64,000 bases of DNA from Limnohabitans sp. Jir61 (GTDB lineage: Bacteria > Pseudomonadota > Gammaproteobacteria > Burkholderiales > Burkholderiaceae_C): contig NZ_NESD01000002.1 of NCBI RefSeq assembly GCF_003063545.1, positions 558,001 to 622,000 of the forward strand, given 5' to 3'. Of this stretch, positions 1 to 9,803 are shown in pieces (position 1 is the first letter of the stretch; every line of letters begins with the position of its first letter). The notes under the pieces are model-generated. The model had not been told where the DNA came from. It ran no database searches and was given only the letters and a program-made list of their open reading frames with translations. The translations under genes and the position numbers were made by a program.

Positions 1-351
1 ATTTTGAACCTCACCGGCCTGCGCTTTGATGCCAACCTTGGCATCTTGGAGCACGAGAAGATTGACCCACAGCCCATTCAAGTAGACGCCGAGTTGAACC
101 TTGGCACACAACCCCTGCTGCCGCACGACGATGACATTTGCCACGTACTGGACTACCGCAAGGTGCGCCAAATCATCATCACAGAATGCACGGCCGAGCA
201 CGTCAACCTGCTCGAAACCCTCATTGGCAAACTCGCCCATCGCCTCATGCAACTGCCAGGTGTGTTGGGTGTGCGCGTAAAAATCGCCAAGCTTGAAATT
301 TTTGAAGACTGCGAAGTGGCCATTCGCATGGAAACAGGACAATGGAATTAA
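1..351 (+). CDS. folB: Dihydroneopterin aldolase-like protein (FolB), 5' truncated by window edge
   Basis: Frame open from base 1 (ILNLTGLRFDANLGILEHEK...QPIQVDAEL...YRKVRQII); FolB-like pattern; true start lies upstream of the window. Confidence 0.8.
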   Translation: MLNLTGLRFDANLGILEHEKIDPQPIQVDAELNLGTQPLLPHDDDICHVLDYRKVRQIIITECTAEHVNLLETLIGKLAHRLMQLPGVLGVRVKIAKLEIFEDCEVAIRMETGQWN

Positions 352-355
352 TTGC

Positions 356-379
356 GGGACAGACCTTTAGCTCTGTCCC
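356..379. repeat. REP-like perfect hairpin GGGACAGA-CCTTTAGC-TCTGTCCC between folB and ttcA
   Basis: Perfect 8-bp arms, 8-nt loop. Confidence 0.7.
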
Positions 380-391
380 CAACAAATCAAT

Positions 392-1294
392 ATGACTACT
401 GCAGAAAAAGACCCCAAGCAACTCAAAATCGAGCACGAGAACCACAAGCTCGAAAAACGCCTGTGCCGCCAAGTGGGCCAAGCCATCGTCGACTACAACA
501 TGATCGAAGAAGGCGACAAAATCATGGTGTGCATGTCCGGCGGTAAAGACAGCTACGCCATGCTCGACATTTTGTTGATGATGCAGCAGCGCGCGCCCAT
601 CAGCTTTGAGTTGATTGCGGTCAACCTCGACCAAAAGCAGCCCGGCTTCCCTGCCGATGTGCTGCCCAAGTATTTGGCACAAGTGGGCGTGAAGTTCCGC
701 ATCGAAACGCAAGACACGTATTCCATCGTCAAAGAAAAAATTGCCGAAGGCAAAACCATGTGCAGCCTGTGCTCGCGCTTGCGCCGCGGCATTTTGTACC
801 GCGTGGCGGGCGAGTTGGGGTGCAACAAAATTGCGCTGGGCCACCACCGCGATGACATCTTGCAAACCTTCTTCTTGAACATGTTCTACGGCGGTAAGCT
901 CAAAGCCATGCCTCCCAAACTGGTGAGCGATGGCGGCGACCACATGGTGATTCGCCCCCTCGCCTACGTGGCCGAAAAAGACTTAGAACGCTGGGCCAAA
1001 GTGCGCCAGTTCCCCATCATCCCGTGCACGCTGTGCGGCAGCCAAGACGGCCTGCAACGTCAAGTGGTGGGGGAGATGCTGCGCGAGTGGGAGAAGAAGC
1101 ACCCTGGCCGCATCGAGAACATGTTTGCAGCCATGCAAAACGTCGTGCCTTCACACTTGATGGATCACACCAAGTTTGATTTTAAAAACTTGGTGACCAC
1201 GGGCGTGGCATCAGAGGATGGCGACAAGGCGTTTGACCATGAAGAATTTCCAACGCCCACACTACCCGGAATGCAGGTGGTGCAGCTGAGTTAA
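392..1294 (+). CDS. ttcA: tRNA 2-thiocytidine(32) synthetase TtcA
   Basis: PP-loop [24 protein letters not shown] and CTLCGSQ cysteine motifs. Confidence 0.95.
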   Translation: MTTAEKDPKQLKIEHENHKLEKRLCRQVGQAIVDYNMIEEGDKIMVCMSGGKDSYAMLDILLMMQQRAPISFELIAVNLDQKQPGFPADVLPKYLAQVGVKFRIETQDTYSIVKEKIAEGKTMCSLCSRLRRGILYRVAGELGCNKIALGHHRDDILQTFFLNMFYGGKLKAMPPKLVSDGGDHMVIRPLAYVAEKDLERWAKVRQFPIIPCTLCGSQDGLQRQVVGEMLREWEKKHPGRIENMFAAMQNVVPSHLMDHTKFDFKNLVTTGVASEDGDKAFDHEEFPTPTLPGMQVVQLS

Positions 1295-2034
1295 ATATTC
1301 AGCTTGTTAAATACGAACCGTGGCAAGTGCATCACCACCAACATGATGATTTGCCAAATACCGGGCGTGTAAACCACGGGTTTGCCAGCAGCAATGCCTT
1401 TGACAATGTCTTGCGCCACTTGCTCGACCGAGGCCATTTTCTGGCCCTTGGCTTTGAGATCGCTTGTCATGGGGGTGTCGGTGGGGCCTGGCTTGATGAG
1501 CACCACTTTCACGTTCGTGTGCGCCAAGCGGTGCTGCATGCCTTGCGCGTAGCGCGACACCAAGCCTTTGGCTGCGCCATACACATAGTTGGTCTTGCGG
1601 CCACGGTCACCCGCCACCGAGCCAATGATGGCAATCGTGCCGTGGTTAGCTGCCACCATGGGCTTGGCGAATGCTTCGGCAAACAACACGGGTGAAACAC
1701 CATTGACCTGCAATGCAGCATCACACGCCAACACATCGTCTTGGCATGTGGTTTGGTCTGACAGTACGCCGTGGGCAATCAGCACCACATCAATAGGGGC
1801 CCGTGCCACGATGGTGTTGACCGTGTGTTGAATGGCTGATGCATTTACAAAGTCAGCCGTCATGACCTGCACGGTGGACTGTGGGCTACGCACACGCAAG
1901 TCGTCTGCCACTCGGTTGGTGCGCGCTTCGTCGCGGCCCACGAGGGTAAGACGAACGGGGGCAGCTTGCGCCCACAAGCGGGCGCAATGTTCGGCCATGG
2001 CCGAGGTTGCGCCAATGATGACGATGTGTTGCAT
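1291..2034 (-). CDS. SDR-family oxidoreductase, DprE2-like (polyprenyl-P-2-keto-erythro-pentofuranose reductase candidate)
   Basis: [17 protein letters not shown] Rossmann start, YGAAKG active site; located directly after a DprE1-like FAD oxidase. Confidence 0.8.
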   Translation of the reverse strand: MQHIVIIGATSAMAEHCARLWAQAAPVRLTLVGRDEARTNRVADDLRVRSPQSTVQVMTADFVNASAIQHTVNTIVARAPIDVVLIAHGVLSDQTTCQDDVLACDAALQVNGVSPVLFAEAFAKPMVAANHGTIAIIGSVAGDRGRKTNYVYGAAKGLVSRYAQGMQHRLAHTNVKVVLIKPGPTDTPMTSDLKAKGQKMASVEQVAQDIVKGIAAGKPVVYTPGIWQIIMLVVMHLPRFVFNKLNI

Positions 2035-2036
2035 TC

Positions 2037-3377
2037 TTAAAACTCCATCAAACGGCGCGACATGGCAGAGCTGATGCCCGCATCACGGTACGCCGTAAAT
2101 TCAGACAAGCGCGGATAACCGGCTTCAAACAAGTCGCGCGACATTCGCGCGTCTTTGGCCATGTACAAACGGCCTTTGGCTTCGCGCACGATGGCATCGA
2201 GTTGCTCAAACAGCTTGAGCGTGCGTTCGCCACGGTTGGGGAAATCCAAAGCCAGCGTCACACCCGGTTGCGGGAAGCTGAGCATGCCTTTGGCTTCGCG
2301 GTTGCCAAATGTTTTGAGCACCGCAAGGAACGACCCCTCACCCGATGCGGCGATGGCGTCGAGCATGGCTTGCACGGCGGGCTGCCCCGCTTCACGCGGA
2401 ACCACACTTTGGTATTGGTAAAACCCGCGAGGGCCGTAGATGCGGTTCCAGTGCTGCAAGTTATCCAATGGGTACGAGAAGGGCTCATAGTGCGCCACAT
2501 CAAAACCACGCTTCATTTTTTGTAGCTGGTAGTAGGCCATGTTGAATGGCTTGAGCGATAAGTCATTCACCAGCGAAATCGGTGGCACAAACGGCATGCT
2601 CAAAGGCTGGCTTTGCATCTTGCGCTGCTGCGCAGCCAATGCTTGGCGAAGAGAAGGCTTTGCAGCGGCTTCTTGAGCCGTCATGTGGTTAGCGCGCATG
2701 AAAATGCCACGCGCTGTCTTGCCAGCCAAGCAATCGATCCACGACACGGTGTGCTCCCAATCGTGCTCGGAGGCATCGGCCAGTTCAAAAAACTCTGACA
2801 GCCCTTGGTAAGGCAATGTTTCGGTGCGTAGCCAAGGGCTGCCCACACGACGCAGTTGCAACTCGGCTGTAACGATCACGCCGGTCAACCCCATGCCGCC
2901 TAACGTGGCGCTGAACAGATCTGGCGTGTTAGCCCAATCCAGCCTTAACACTTCACCTGTGGTGCGTGCCAAAGACACACCCAACATATGGTCGCCAAAC
3001 GATCCAACTGCGTGGTGATTTTTGCCATGAACATCGTTGGCAATCGCACCACCTACGGTGATGAGTTGAGTACCAGGGGTAACCGGCAGCATCCAACCGC
3101 GAGGTACAAATAAGCGCTGAATGTCGCGTAGCAACACGCCCGCTTCACACACCAAACGGCCTGTGGCCTCATCAAAAGCGATGAGCTTGTTCAATCCCGA
3201 GGTTTGCCACAAGTTGCCTTTGGGATTGAGGCACACATCACCGTAACTGCGACCATTGCCAAAAGCCAAGCCGGATTGGTGTGCAGCAAAAACAGGGGCC
3301 ACATGCGTGCGGTCCGTCAACACCTGCACCTCGTGCAAGTCATTCGACAAACGTCCCCAAGCACTCACGGGTTTCAT
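2037..3377 (-). CDS. FAD-binding oxidase, DprE1-like
   Basis: GNGRSYGDVCLN, VTPGTQLITVGGAIANDVHGKNHHAVGSFGDHM motifs typical of DprE1/FAD_binding_4 proteins. Confidence 0.85.
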   Translation of the reverse strand: MKPVSAWGRLSNDLHEVQVLTDRTHVAPVFAAHQSGLAFGNGRSYGDVCLNPKGNLWQTSGLNKLIAFDEATGRLVCEAGVLLRDIQRLFVPRGWMLPVTPGTQLITVGGAIANDVHGKNHHAVGSFGDHMLGVSLARTTGEVLRLDWANTPDLFSATLGGMGLTGVIVTAELQLRRVGSPWLRTETLPYQGLSEFFELADASEHDWEHTVSWIDCLAGKTARGIFMRANHMTAQEAAAKPSLRQALAAQQRKMQSQPLSMPFVPPISLVNDLSLKPFNMAYYQLQKMKRGFDVAHYEPFSYPLDNLQHWNRIYGPRGFYQYQSVVPREAGQPAVQAMLDAIAASGEGSFLAVLKTFGNREAKGMLSFPQPGVTLALDFPNRGERTLKLFEQLDAIVREAKGRLYMAKDARMSRDLFEAGYPRLSEFTAYRDAGISSAMSRRLMEF

Positions 3378-3787
3378 GACTGCTCCTGCTTGAAGACAAA
3401 ACGTTTGTCGAGGTGGTATTTGATGAACGAACCCAAAGTCAAACCAATAGCGCCACCCAAGTAGCGCATGGCATCTGTGCCAAAGAAATGGTGAAACCCA
3501 AACTCAACACCCCAAAAAATAGCCGTGGTGAATACGCCCATGAAACCATAGAGGATGAACAAACGCGTGTCGTGGCCTAGGTTGTCGGCCTTGAAATCAA
3601 ACACGTGTTTTTTTTCCAACACGTACTTGATGGGAAACCCCATCGCTGTGCCCGCCAACACCGACAGCTCAACGGCATAAGCACCGCTGTAGATCCACAT
3701 CGACAGAGCTTGCGTCGCAATGTTTGCCACCGTCGCAAAGGCAGACACCAGCGCATAAACAAGCGCAATGCGAGCGGCCGTCTTCAT
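3374..3787 (-). CDS. GtrA-family membrane protein
   Basis: Small 4-TM protein with AMGFPIKYVLEKKHVF and RFVFK pattern; 4-nt overlaps with both neighbours. Confidence 0.85.
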   Translation of the reverse strand: MKTAARIALVYALVSAFATVANIATQALSMWIYSGAYAVELSVLAGTAMGFPIKYVLEKKHVFDFKADNLGHDTRLFILYGFMGVFTTAIFWGVEFGFHHFFGTDAMRYLGGAIGLTLGSFIKYHLDKRFVFKQEQS

Positions 3788-5235
3788 GACAGCACGCGAG
3801 CCAAAGCAAGCACAGCCAACATGAAGACGCCCACGCCCCAGCTGATTTTGTCTTTCAAGGCAAACACAATCGGGTCGTCATGCATACGGCCGCGATGGGC
3901 AATGAGCCACGCGCGTGAAATCCAAAACAACATCACAGGACATGCCAGCCAAATGAGTTGCGGTGTGGCATACAAATGAGCGGCCTGTCCGTCTTGGATA
4001 TACAGCGCCAACACCAAAACAGCGATAAACCCAGAACTACCACCTAGGCTTGACACCAGCTCTAAATCATCGGGTTCGTAACCTCGGCCACGCAGCGCCC
4101 CCGTCTTACCAGCATCTCGTGCGACTTTAAGCTCGCTGTAACGCTTGATCAAAGCCAAGCTCAAGAAGATAAACATGGAAAACAACAACAACCAAAACGA
4201 CACCGCCACATCAATGGCTGCAGCGCCCGCAATGATGCGCAAGGTGTAAAGCGCAGCAAGCGTGAGCACATCCACCACAGCCAACTGTTTGAGATGTAAC
4301 GAATAAGCCACCGTCAACACGAAGTAAATGCCAAGGCTTGCCGTAAACAACAGCGGCATGATTAACAACGACAGCGCAACAGCCACCAGCAATAACGCCG
4401 GCCATGTCGCCCAGCCTGCGATCAAACTCAACGCACCCGACGCAAAAGGACGATTGCGCTTACGCGCATGGTGGCGATCGTCTTGTACGTCCACCAAATC
4501 ATTCAACAAATACACACTGGATGCCGTGAGGCTAAAAATCACAAACGCCATCCATGCCAACACGTCGCGCTGTACATCTGCATATTGATGTGCGGCCATT
4601 AGCGGCACAAACACCAGCAGGTTTTTCATCCATTGGTGCAAGCGCATCGCTTTGAGCACAGCGACAAGCTTTGAAGGCATATGGGTATTGAACACTTGCC
4701 CCACATTGCCCTGCGCCTGTGCGCGACTCAGCAGCGATGCAGGCGCGTCCACCACGTGAGCGGTGTGTGCTTTGGCCCAGACCCGCATATCAGGCCAATC
4801 GTTGCCCACGTAATCGAAACCCCCTTCACCAAAACGCTCTGTCAAAGCTTGAGCTTTGGCGGTTGACTTGAGGTTCGTTGCGCCCTCGGTGGCCAGCACC
4901 TCGTCGAATAATTGCAGGTGTTGCGCCACTTGCTCAGCCAATACGCGATGGCTAGCTGTCGCCAGCACCAAGCGGCGACCACTGCGTTTTTCTGCGCGCA
5001 ACCAATCTAACAAGTCGGCGTTGTAAGGGAGCGCAGAAACGTCCATCTGCACACGTTGAGCCAGCTCGGTTTTCAAAACTGCTTTGCCGCGTAAAAGCCA
5101 CAGCAAAGGTTTAAAAAACTGAAACGGGTGTTGAATCAAAAACTGGCTTGCACTCTCCACCAACATGTCGGTGCGGATGAGCGTGCCATCGAGATCTACA
5201 ACGAGCGGATGGATATTTATTTTGGAACTAACCAT
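3784..5235 (-). CDS. HAD phosphatase-UbiA prenyltransferase fusion (DPPR-synthase-like)
   Basis: N-terminal HAD motif VVDLDGTLIRTD; C-terminal UbiA motif NDLVDVQDDRHHARKRNRPFASG. Confidence 0.9.
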   Translation of the reverse strand: MVSSKINIHPLVVDLDGTLIRTDMLVESASQFLIQHPFQFFKPLLWLLRGKAVLKTELAQRVQMDVSALPYNADLLDWLRAEKRSGRRLVLATASHRVLAEQVAQHLQLFDEVLATEGATNLKSTAKAQALTERFGEGGFDYVGNDWPDMRVWAKAHTAHVVDAPASLLSRAQAQGNVGQVFNTHMPSKLVAVLKAMRLHQWMKNLLVFVPLMAAHQYADVQRDVLAWMAFVIFSLTASSVYLLNDLVDVQDDRHHARKRNRPFASGALSLIAGWATWPALLLVAVALSLLIMPLLFTASLGIYFVLTVAYSLHLKQLAVVDVLTLAALYTLRIIAGAAAIDVAVSFWLLLFSMFIFLSLALIKRYSELKVARDAGKTGALRGRGYEPDDLELVSSLGGSSGFIAVLVLALYIQDGQAAHLYATPQLIWLACPVMLFWISRAWLIAHRGRMHDDPIVFALKDKISWGVGVFMLAVLALARVLS

Positions 5236-5265
5236 CCGCTCATTATCGCGGCTACAGATAAGCCC

Positions 5266-6129
5266 TTAAAGCTTAAAAGCCACAACCTTCTGATGCTGCT
5301 CACCCAAGCCTTCAATGCCCAGTGACATCGTGTCACCGCGCTTCAGATACACAGGTGCAGGTTTGCCATTTTTCTTCACGCCCATGCCCACGCCTGGAGG
5401 GGTACCAGTCGTGATCACGTCACCTGGCAGCAAGGTCATGAACTGGCTCACATAGCTCACCAATTTGGCGACGCCAAAAATCATGGTCTTGGTGCTGCCA
5501 TCTTGCATGCGCACGCCGTTATGGTCGAGCCACATGTGTAGCTTTTGTGGGTTAGGCACTTCGTCGCGCGTGACCAGCCAAGGGCCAATGGGGCCGAAGG
5601 TGTCGCAACCCTTGCCCTTATCCCATGTGCCGCCGCGCTCGAGTTGGTATTCGCGTTCGCTCACGTCGTTGATCAAGCAGTAACCAGCCACGTGATTCAC
5701 CGCATCTTTTTGGGACACGTAACGGGCCTCTGTACCAATGACGATGCCGAGCTCGACTTCCCAATCGGTTTTGACTGAACCTTTGGGCAACATCACGTCG
5801 TCGTTAGGACCCTGGATACAACTGGTCGCTTTGGTGAACACGATAGGTTCTTTGGGAATGGGCATGCCCGACTCCGCCGCGTGATCGGCATAGTTCAAAC
5901 CAATGGCAATGAACTTGCCCACATGACTTATGGGGCAACCCATACGCGGCTTCCCTTTGACCAAAGGCAACTTGTCTGCTTTGAGTTTTGACAACTTGGC
6001 CAGCGCTTTGTCGCCGAGCTGATCGGGGGTGACGTCTTTGATGACCTTGCTCAAGTCACGCAGCTTGCCTTCTGCATCAATCAGACCCGGTTTTTCTTTG
6101 CCAGGATTGCCGTAACGAACCAATTTCAT
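5266..6129 (-). CDS. Fumarylacetoacetate hydrolase family protein
   Basis: IGLNYADHAAESG, DWEVELGIVIG, TTGTPPGVGMG motifs. Confidence 0.92.
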   Translation of the reverse strand: MKLVRYGNPGKEKPGLIDAEGKLRDLSKVIKDVTPDQLGDKALAKLSKLKADKLPLVKGKPRMGCPISHVGKFIAIGLNYADHAAESGMPIPKEPIVFTKATSCIQGPNDDVMLPKGSVKTDWEVELGIVIGTEARYVSQKDAVNHVAGYCLINDVSEREYQLERGGTWDKGKGCDTFGPIGPWLVTRDEVPNPQKLHMWLDHNGVRMQDGSTKTMIFGVAKLVSYVSQFMTLLPGDVITTGTPPGVGMGVKKNGKPAPVYLKRGDTMSLGIEGLGEQHQKVVAFKL

Positions 6130-6201
6130 GGGTTGCCTTTCAGGTGAATGTTGTTCTATTATGGTATGACGATTGCCAATTAACCCCCCGTAAAGTCCCT
6201 G

Positions 6202-7269
6202 ATGTCACACACCTTTAACGACCAAGAGCTCACCCAGCACATCACCCAACTTTTTTTAGCTGCTGGTTGTCACGAAGCAGAAGCGAGCGAAGTCGCCAGC
6301 AATTTGGTGATGGCCAACTTAAGCGGGCATGACTCTCATGGCGTTGGCATGGCCCCGCGATACATCGATGCCGTGCTTGAGAAAAACCTGATTCCCAACA
6401 GCAAAGTGGCTGTGCGCGTGGACAGTGGCATGTTGCTGGGCTTAGACGGACAACGCGGCTTTGGGCAAACCGTGGGCGTGCAGGCCATGGACCTTGCGTT
6501 TGAACGTGTCGCTCAACACGGCGCTTGCATCATGTCGTTGGCGCATGCGCATCACCTTGGACGCATCGGCCATTTCGCCGAGATGGCGGTGGCGCGAGGT
6601 TGGGTATCGCTTCAGTTTGTCAACGTAATGGCAGCACCAGCTGTGGCGCCTTGGCATGGCGGGGACGGACGCTTTGGTACAAACCCCTGCTGCATTGGCA
6701 TTCCTGTGGGTTTAGGTGACAACGCACAAGAGCCCTTTGTGCTCGACTTTGCCACCAGCCGCGTCGCGCAAGGCAAGATGCGCGTGGCCTACAACGAAGG
6801 CAAAACGGTGGCCAGCGGCACCTTGATCGACGAACATGGCCAGCCCACCAACAACCCAGGCGTTGTGGTGGTGCCGCAAAGCAATGGCAAGTTTGGTGCA
6901 CTCATGCCGTTTGGTGAACACAAAGGCTTTGGCCTTGCCGTGGCGTGCGAACTTCTGGGCGGCGCACTCAGCGGTGGGGGCAGTTGGCATGGTGCGGCAG
7001 ACGGCAAACGCGCTGTTTACAACGGCATGCTCAGCATCATCATCGATCCAAAAGCATTGGGCACACAGATGAGCTTTGCACAAGAAACCCTAGCCTTCAT
7101 TGAGTGGCTACGCCAAAGCCCCGCTATCCAAGGCAGCGACGGTGTGCAGCTCGCTGGTGAACCAGAACGCGCTGCTCGACTAGCGCGCAAAAAAAATGGC
7201 ATCGTGGTCGACGATGCCACTTGGCAAGAAATCCAAAATGCCGGCTCGAAAGTAGGCCTGAGCCTTTAA
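6202..7269 (+). CDS. Ldh family (malate/L-sulfolactate/ureidoglycolate-type) NAD(P)-dependent dehydrogenase
   Basis: SGHDSHGVGMAPRY, FGTNPCCIGIPVG, GEHKGFGLA motifs. Confidence 0.9.
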   Translation: MSHTFNDQELTQHITQLFLAAGCHEAEASEVASNLVMANLSGHDSHGVGMAPRYIDAVLEKNLIPNSKVAVRVDSGMLLGLDGQRGFGQTVGVQAMDLAFERVAQHGACIMSLAHAHHLGRIGHFAEMAVARGWVSLQFVNVMAAPAVAPWHGGDGRFGTNPCCIGIPVGLGDNAQEPFVLDFATSRVAQGKMRVAYNEGKTVASGTLIDEHGQPTNNPGVVVVPQSNGKFGALMPFGEHKGFGLAVACELLGGALSGGGSWHGAADGKRAVYNGMLSIIIDPKALGTQMSFAQETLAFIEWLRQSPAIQGSDGVQLAGEPERAARLARKKNGIVVDDATWQEIQNAGSKVGLSL

Positions 7270-7883
7270 ATCAACAAGGCCAATGAAGCATCTAAGTGGT
7301 CGAGTGGCGACCTCTTAAATCCAGATCTCGCAAAGCGCTGCAACTGCCCCAAAGAAAACGCTACCAATGCCGCCGCACGCACGTGCGCGTCAGCCGTGGG
7401 CGTAGCTGATTTATTGGCCTCAGCCGCTGCGCGCAGCACTTGGCGCAAGGCCGATTCGATGCGTTCAAACAATTGATTCATGCGTTGGTGCAAACGCTCG
7501 TTTTCAAACACCAAGGCGTCGCCCACCATCACGCGGGTCATGCCTGGATTTTTCTCGCCGAACTGCAACAACACCGTCACCATGCGCGCGGCTTTTTGTG
7601 CGCCGTCGCCTTCGCGCTCGGCAATTTGGTTGATCAGACTGAACAGGCTGTGCTCGATGAAATCAATCAAGCCTTCAAACATCTGCGCCTTGCTGGCGAA
7701 GTGGCGGTACAGCGCCGCTTCGCTCACATCCAGCTTGGCAGCCAAAAGCGCCGTGGTGATGCGCTCGGTGCCTGGCTGCTCCAGCATGCCCGCCAGCGTT
7801 TGCAAAATTTGCTCACGCCGTTGGCCCGGCTTCATCCGTTGACGTTTGGGAGTGGCTTCGTCGGGCAAGGCGTTGTCGGACAT
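7266..7883 (-). CDS. slmA: Nucleoid occlusion factor SlmA (TetR fold)
   Basis: RREQILQTLAGMLEQPGTERITTALLAAKLDVSEAALYRHFASKAQMFEGLIDFIE; SlmA-type sequence. Confidence 0.88.
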   Translation of the reverse strand: MSDNALPDEATPKRQRMKPGQRREQILQTLAGMLEQPGTERITTALLAAKLDVSEAALYRHFASKAQMFEGLIDFIEHSLFSLINQIAEREGDGAQKAARMVTVLLQFGEKNPGMTRVMVGDALVFENERLHQRMNQLFERIESALRQVLRAAAEANKSATPTADAHVRAAALVAFSLGQLQRFARSGFKRSPLDHLDASLALLI

Positions 7884-7898
7884 GGCTTAGCGGTGAAG

Positions 7899-8771
7899 TT
7901 AGTGCGACCTAATCATGGTGCCAAAGGCTTGTTCGGTCAAGACCTCTAGCAACATGGCGTGGGGCACGCGGCCATCGATGATGTGCACGGCTTTCACGCC
8001 GCTGTTGGCAGCGTCCAAAGCGCCAGCAATCTTAGGAATCATGCCGCCGCTGATCGTGCCATCGGCAATCAGCTCGTCAATGCGACGCGGTGTCAGCTCG
8101 GTCATCAGCTCGCCTTGTTTGTCGAGCACGCCACGGATGTTGGTAAGCATCAACAGCTTTTCAGCGCTGAGCACAGTGGCCAGCTTGGCAGCCACCACGT
8201 CGGCGTTGATGTTGTAGCTCTCATTACCTTCGCCAAAACCAATCGGGCTCACCACAGGGATAAAGGCATCGGCTTGCAAAGCTTTCACCACGCTGGGATC
8301 GATGCTGACGATGTCGCCCACTTGGCCCACGTCGTAGGTTTTGCTAGGGTCTTTGCTGTCGTGCACGGTCAGCTTCTTGGCGCGAATCATCGCGCCATCG
8401 CGTCCGGTCAAGCCCACGGCTTTGCCACCAGCTTGGTTAATGAGGCCAACGATGTCTTGCTGCACTTCGCCGCCCAACACCCACTCCACCACTTCCATGG
8501 TTTCGGCGTCGGTCACGCGCATGCCTTCGATGAACTCGCCCTTTTTCCCTAAGCGTTGCAGCAAACCTTCAATTTGTGGGCCGCCGCCGTGAACCACCAC
8601 AGGGTTCATGCCCACGAGCTTGAGCAACACCACATCTTCGGCAAATGCTTTTTGCAAAGCAGGGTCGGTCATGGCGTTACCGCCGTATTTGATGACCAAG
8701 GTTTTGCCATGGAACTTGCGGATATAGGGCAGCGCCTGGGCCAAGATGTCTGCGGGAGAAAAATCGCTCAT
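7899..8771 (-). CDS. argB: Acetylglutamate kinase
   Basis: [25 protein letters not shown]; start placed at MSDFSPAD (8771), internal to the longer ORF. Confidence 0.95.
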   Translation of the reverse strand: MSDFSPADILAQALPYIRKFHGKTLVIKYGGNAMTDPALQKAFAEDVVLLKLVGMNPVVVHGGGPQIEGLLQRLGKKGEFIEGMRVTDAETMEVVEWVLGGEVQQDIVGLINQAGGKAVGLTGRDGAMIRAKKLTVHDSKDPSKTYDVGQVGDIVSIDPSVVKALQADAFIPVVSPIGFGEGNESYNINADVVAAKLATVLSAEKLLMLTNIRGVLDKQGELMTELTPRRIDELIADGTISGGMIPKIAGALDAANSGVKAVHIIDGRVPHAMLLEVLTEQAFGTMIRSH

Positions 8772-8807
8772 GGTGTGTAACTCCGTGATGGGTTTCGTCA
8801 ACGTGGT

Positions 8808-9665
8808 TTATTCAGCGTGTTCCACCGCAGGTGCAGCGGCTGCAGCCTGCGGGCCCAACACCAGTTCACGCACCATTTCGCGCAAGAGCTTTTTCTCTTG
8901 GAAGCTCAGTGCGCGTTCCAACACGCGACGCACGCCCAATAGCAATTGGCGGTCCACCTCTTGTGGAATACCGCGTGTGTTTTGCAGTTCTTCGCGCAGC
9001 TCTTCACGCAGGTCTTCGGGCTCATCGGCCCACCATGTGTTGATGACGGTGTTGAGCTGTTCGCGCAACTGCTCGGGGTCCACCTGAGGCACTGCGTGCA
9101 TCGAGCTGGCGTGGCGCGCGCCACCGTCACGAGCTGCCTGCGCACCCAACACCACACGTTGGTCGGCTTGCGACAACAAGCGTGCCCAACCTGGGTCTTC
9201 GCGATTGAGCTGCGACATGTTGCGCGAGGCTTCATCGGCCAACAAGTGCACAGACACACCGTGCAACTGGGCTTCGTCAATCAGGCTGATCAAGCGTTCG
9301 TCATCGCTGCCCACCAAGAGGTGGTCGCACGCGCCGCGCTCGGCCAAACGTTTCAGGTCAGCACCCAAAGTGCGCAACATTGACAAACCACCGTCTTGGC
9401 TGTGCGGCAAAACGGCGCGGCTCACTTGGCCACCAATCGCTTGATCGTCTGTCGAATCGCTGTACCAATAAATGCGGCGCAGGTTCAGATCGAGGTTATT
9501 GTGCGCAAGCGCGTTGCTGAGCAACTGGTGCAGTTGTGGGCGAACGTGGTCTTGTGCTGTGTCGGTTTGGCCTTGCAACCACGCCAAAAAACGGGCGTCG
9601 ATCAGGGCGATGCAAGATTCAGCGCCTGCTTGCGCTGCAGCGTGAGAAGAGTGTGTGCGTTTCAT
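8808..9665 (-). CDS. NYN/PIN-like domain protein of unknown function
   Basis: IALIDARFLAWL, YWYSD and HLLVGSDDERLISLIDEAQLHGVSVHLL, a NYN-like pattern of spaced acidic residues. Confidence 0.7.
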   Translation of the reverse strand: MKRTHSSHAAAQAGAESCIALIDARFLAWLQGQTDTAQDHVRPQLHQLLSNALAHNNLDLNLRRIYWYSDSTDDQAIGGQVSRAVLPHSQDGGLSMLRTLGADLKRLAERGACDHLLVGSDDERLISLIDEAQLHGVSVHLLADEASRNMSQLNREDPGWARLLSQADQRVVLGAQAARDGGARHASSMHAVPQVDPEQLREQLNTVINTWWADEPEDLREELREELQNTRGIPQEVDRQLLLGVRRVLERALSFQEKKLLREMVRELVLGPQAAAAAPAVEHAE

Positions 9666-9803
9666 GAAAGTACTAAAAAGGTAAAAAGATAGAAATCACT
9701 CACCAGAGCACTAACTGTGCGCACTGGCAAGCTGCATTTATTTTAGGGCCGAGAGCCCGTATCTACAGGGGATAATGGTCAAACTTCACATTTTTTTCGT
9801 GGC

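Noticed and set aside
245-943. 232-aa minus-strand ORF and many similar long antisense ORFs (e.g. 10176-10661, 11281-12054, 50226-50912, 60033-60803)
   Set aside because: Lie antisense to well-supported genes in GC-biased codons; low-complexity His/Ala/Arg-rich translations typical of shadow ORFs
3608-3615. A8/T8 tract in the gtrA-like gene as a slippery frameshift or phase-variation site
   Set aside because: Encodes conserved EKKHVF of GtrA proteins; single short A-tract, no alternative-frame product of interest
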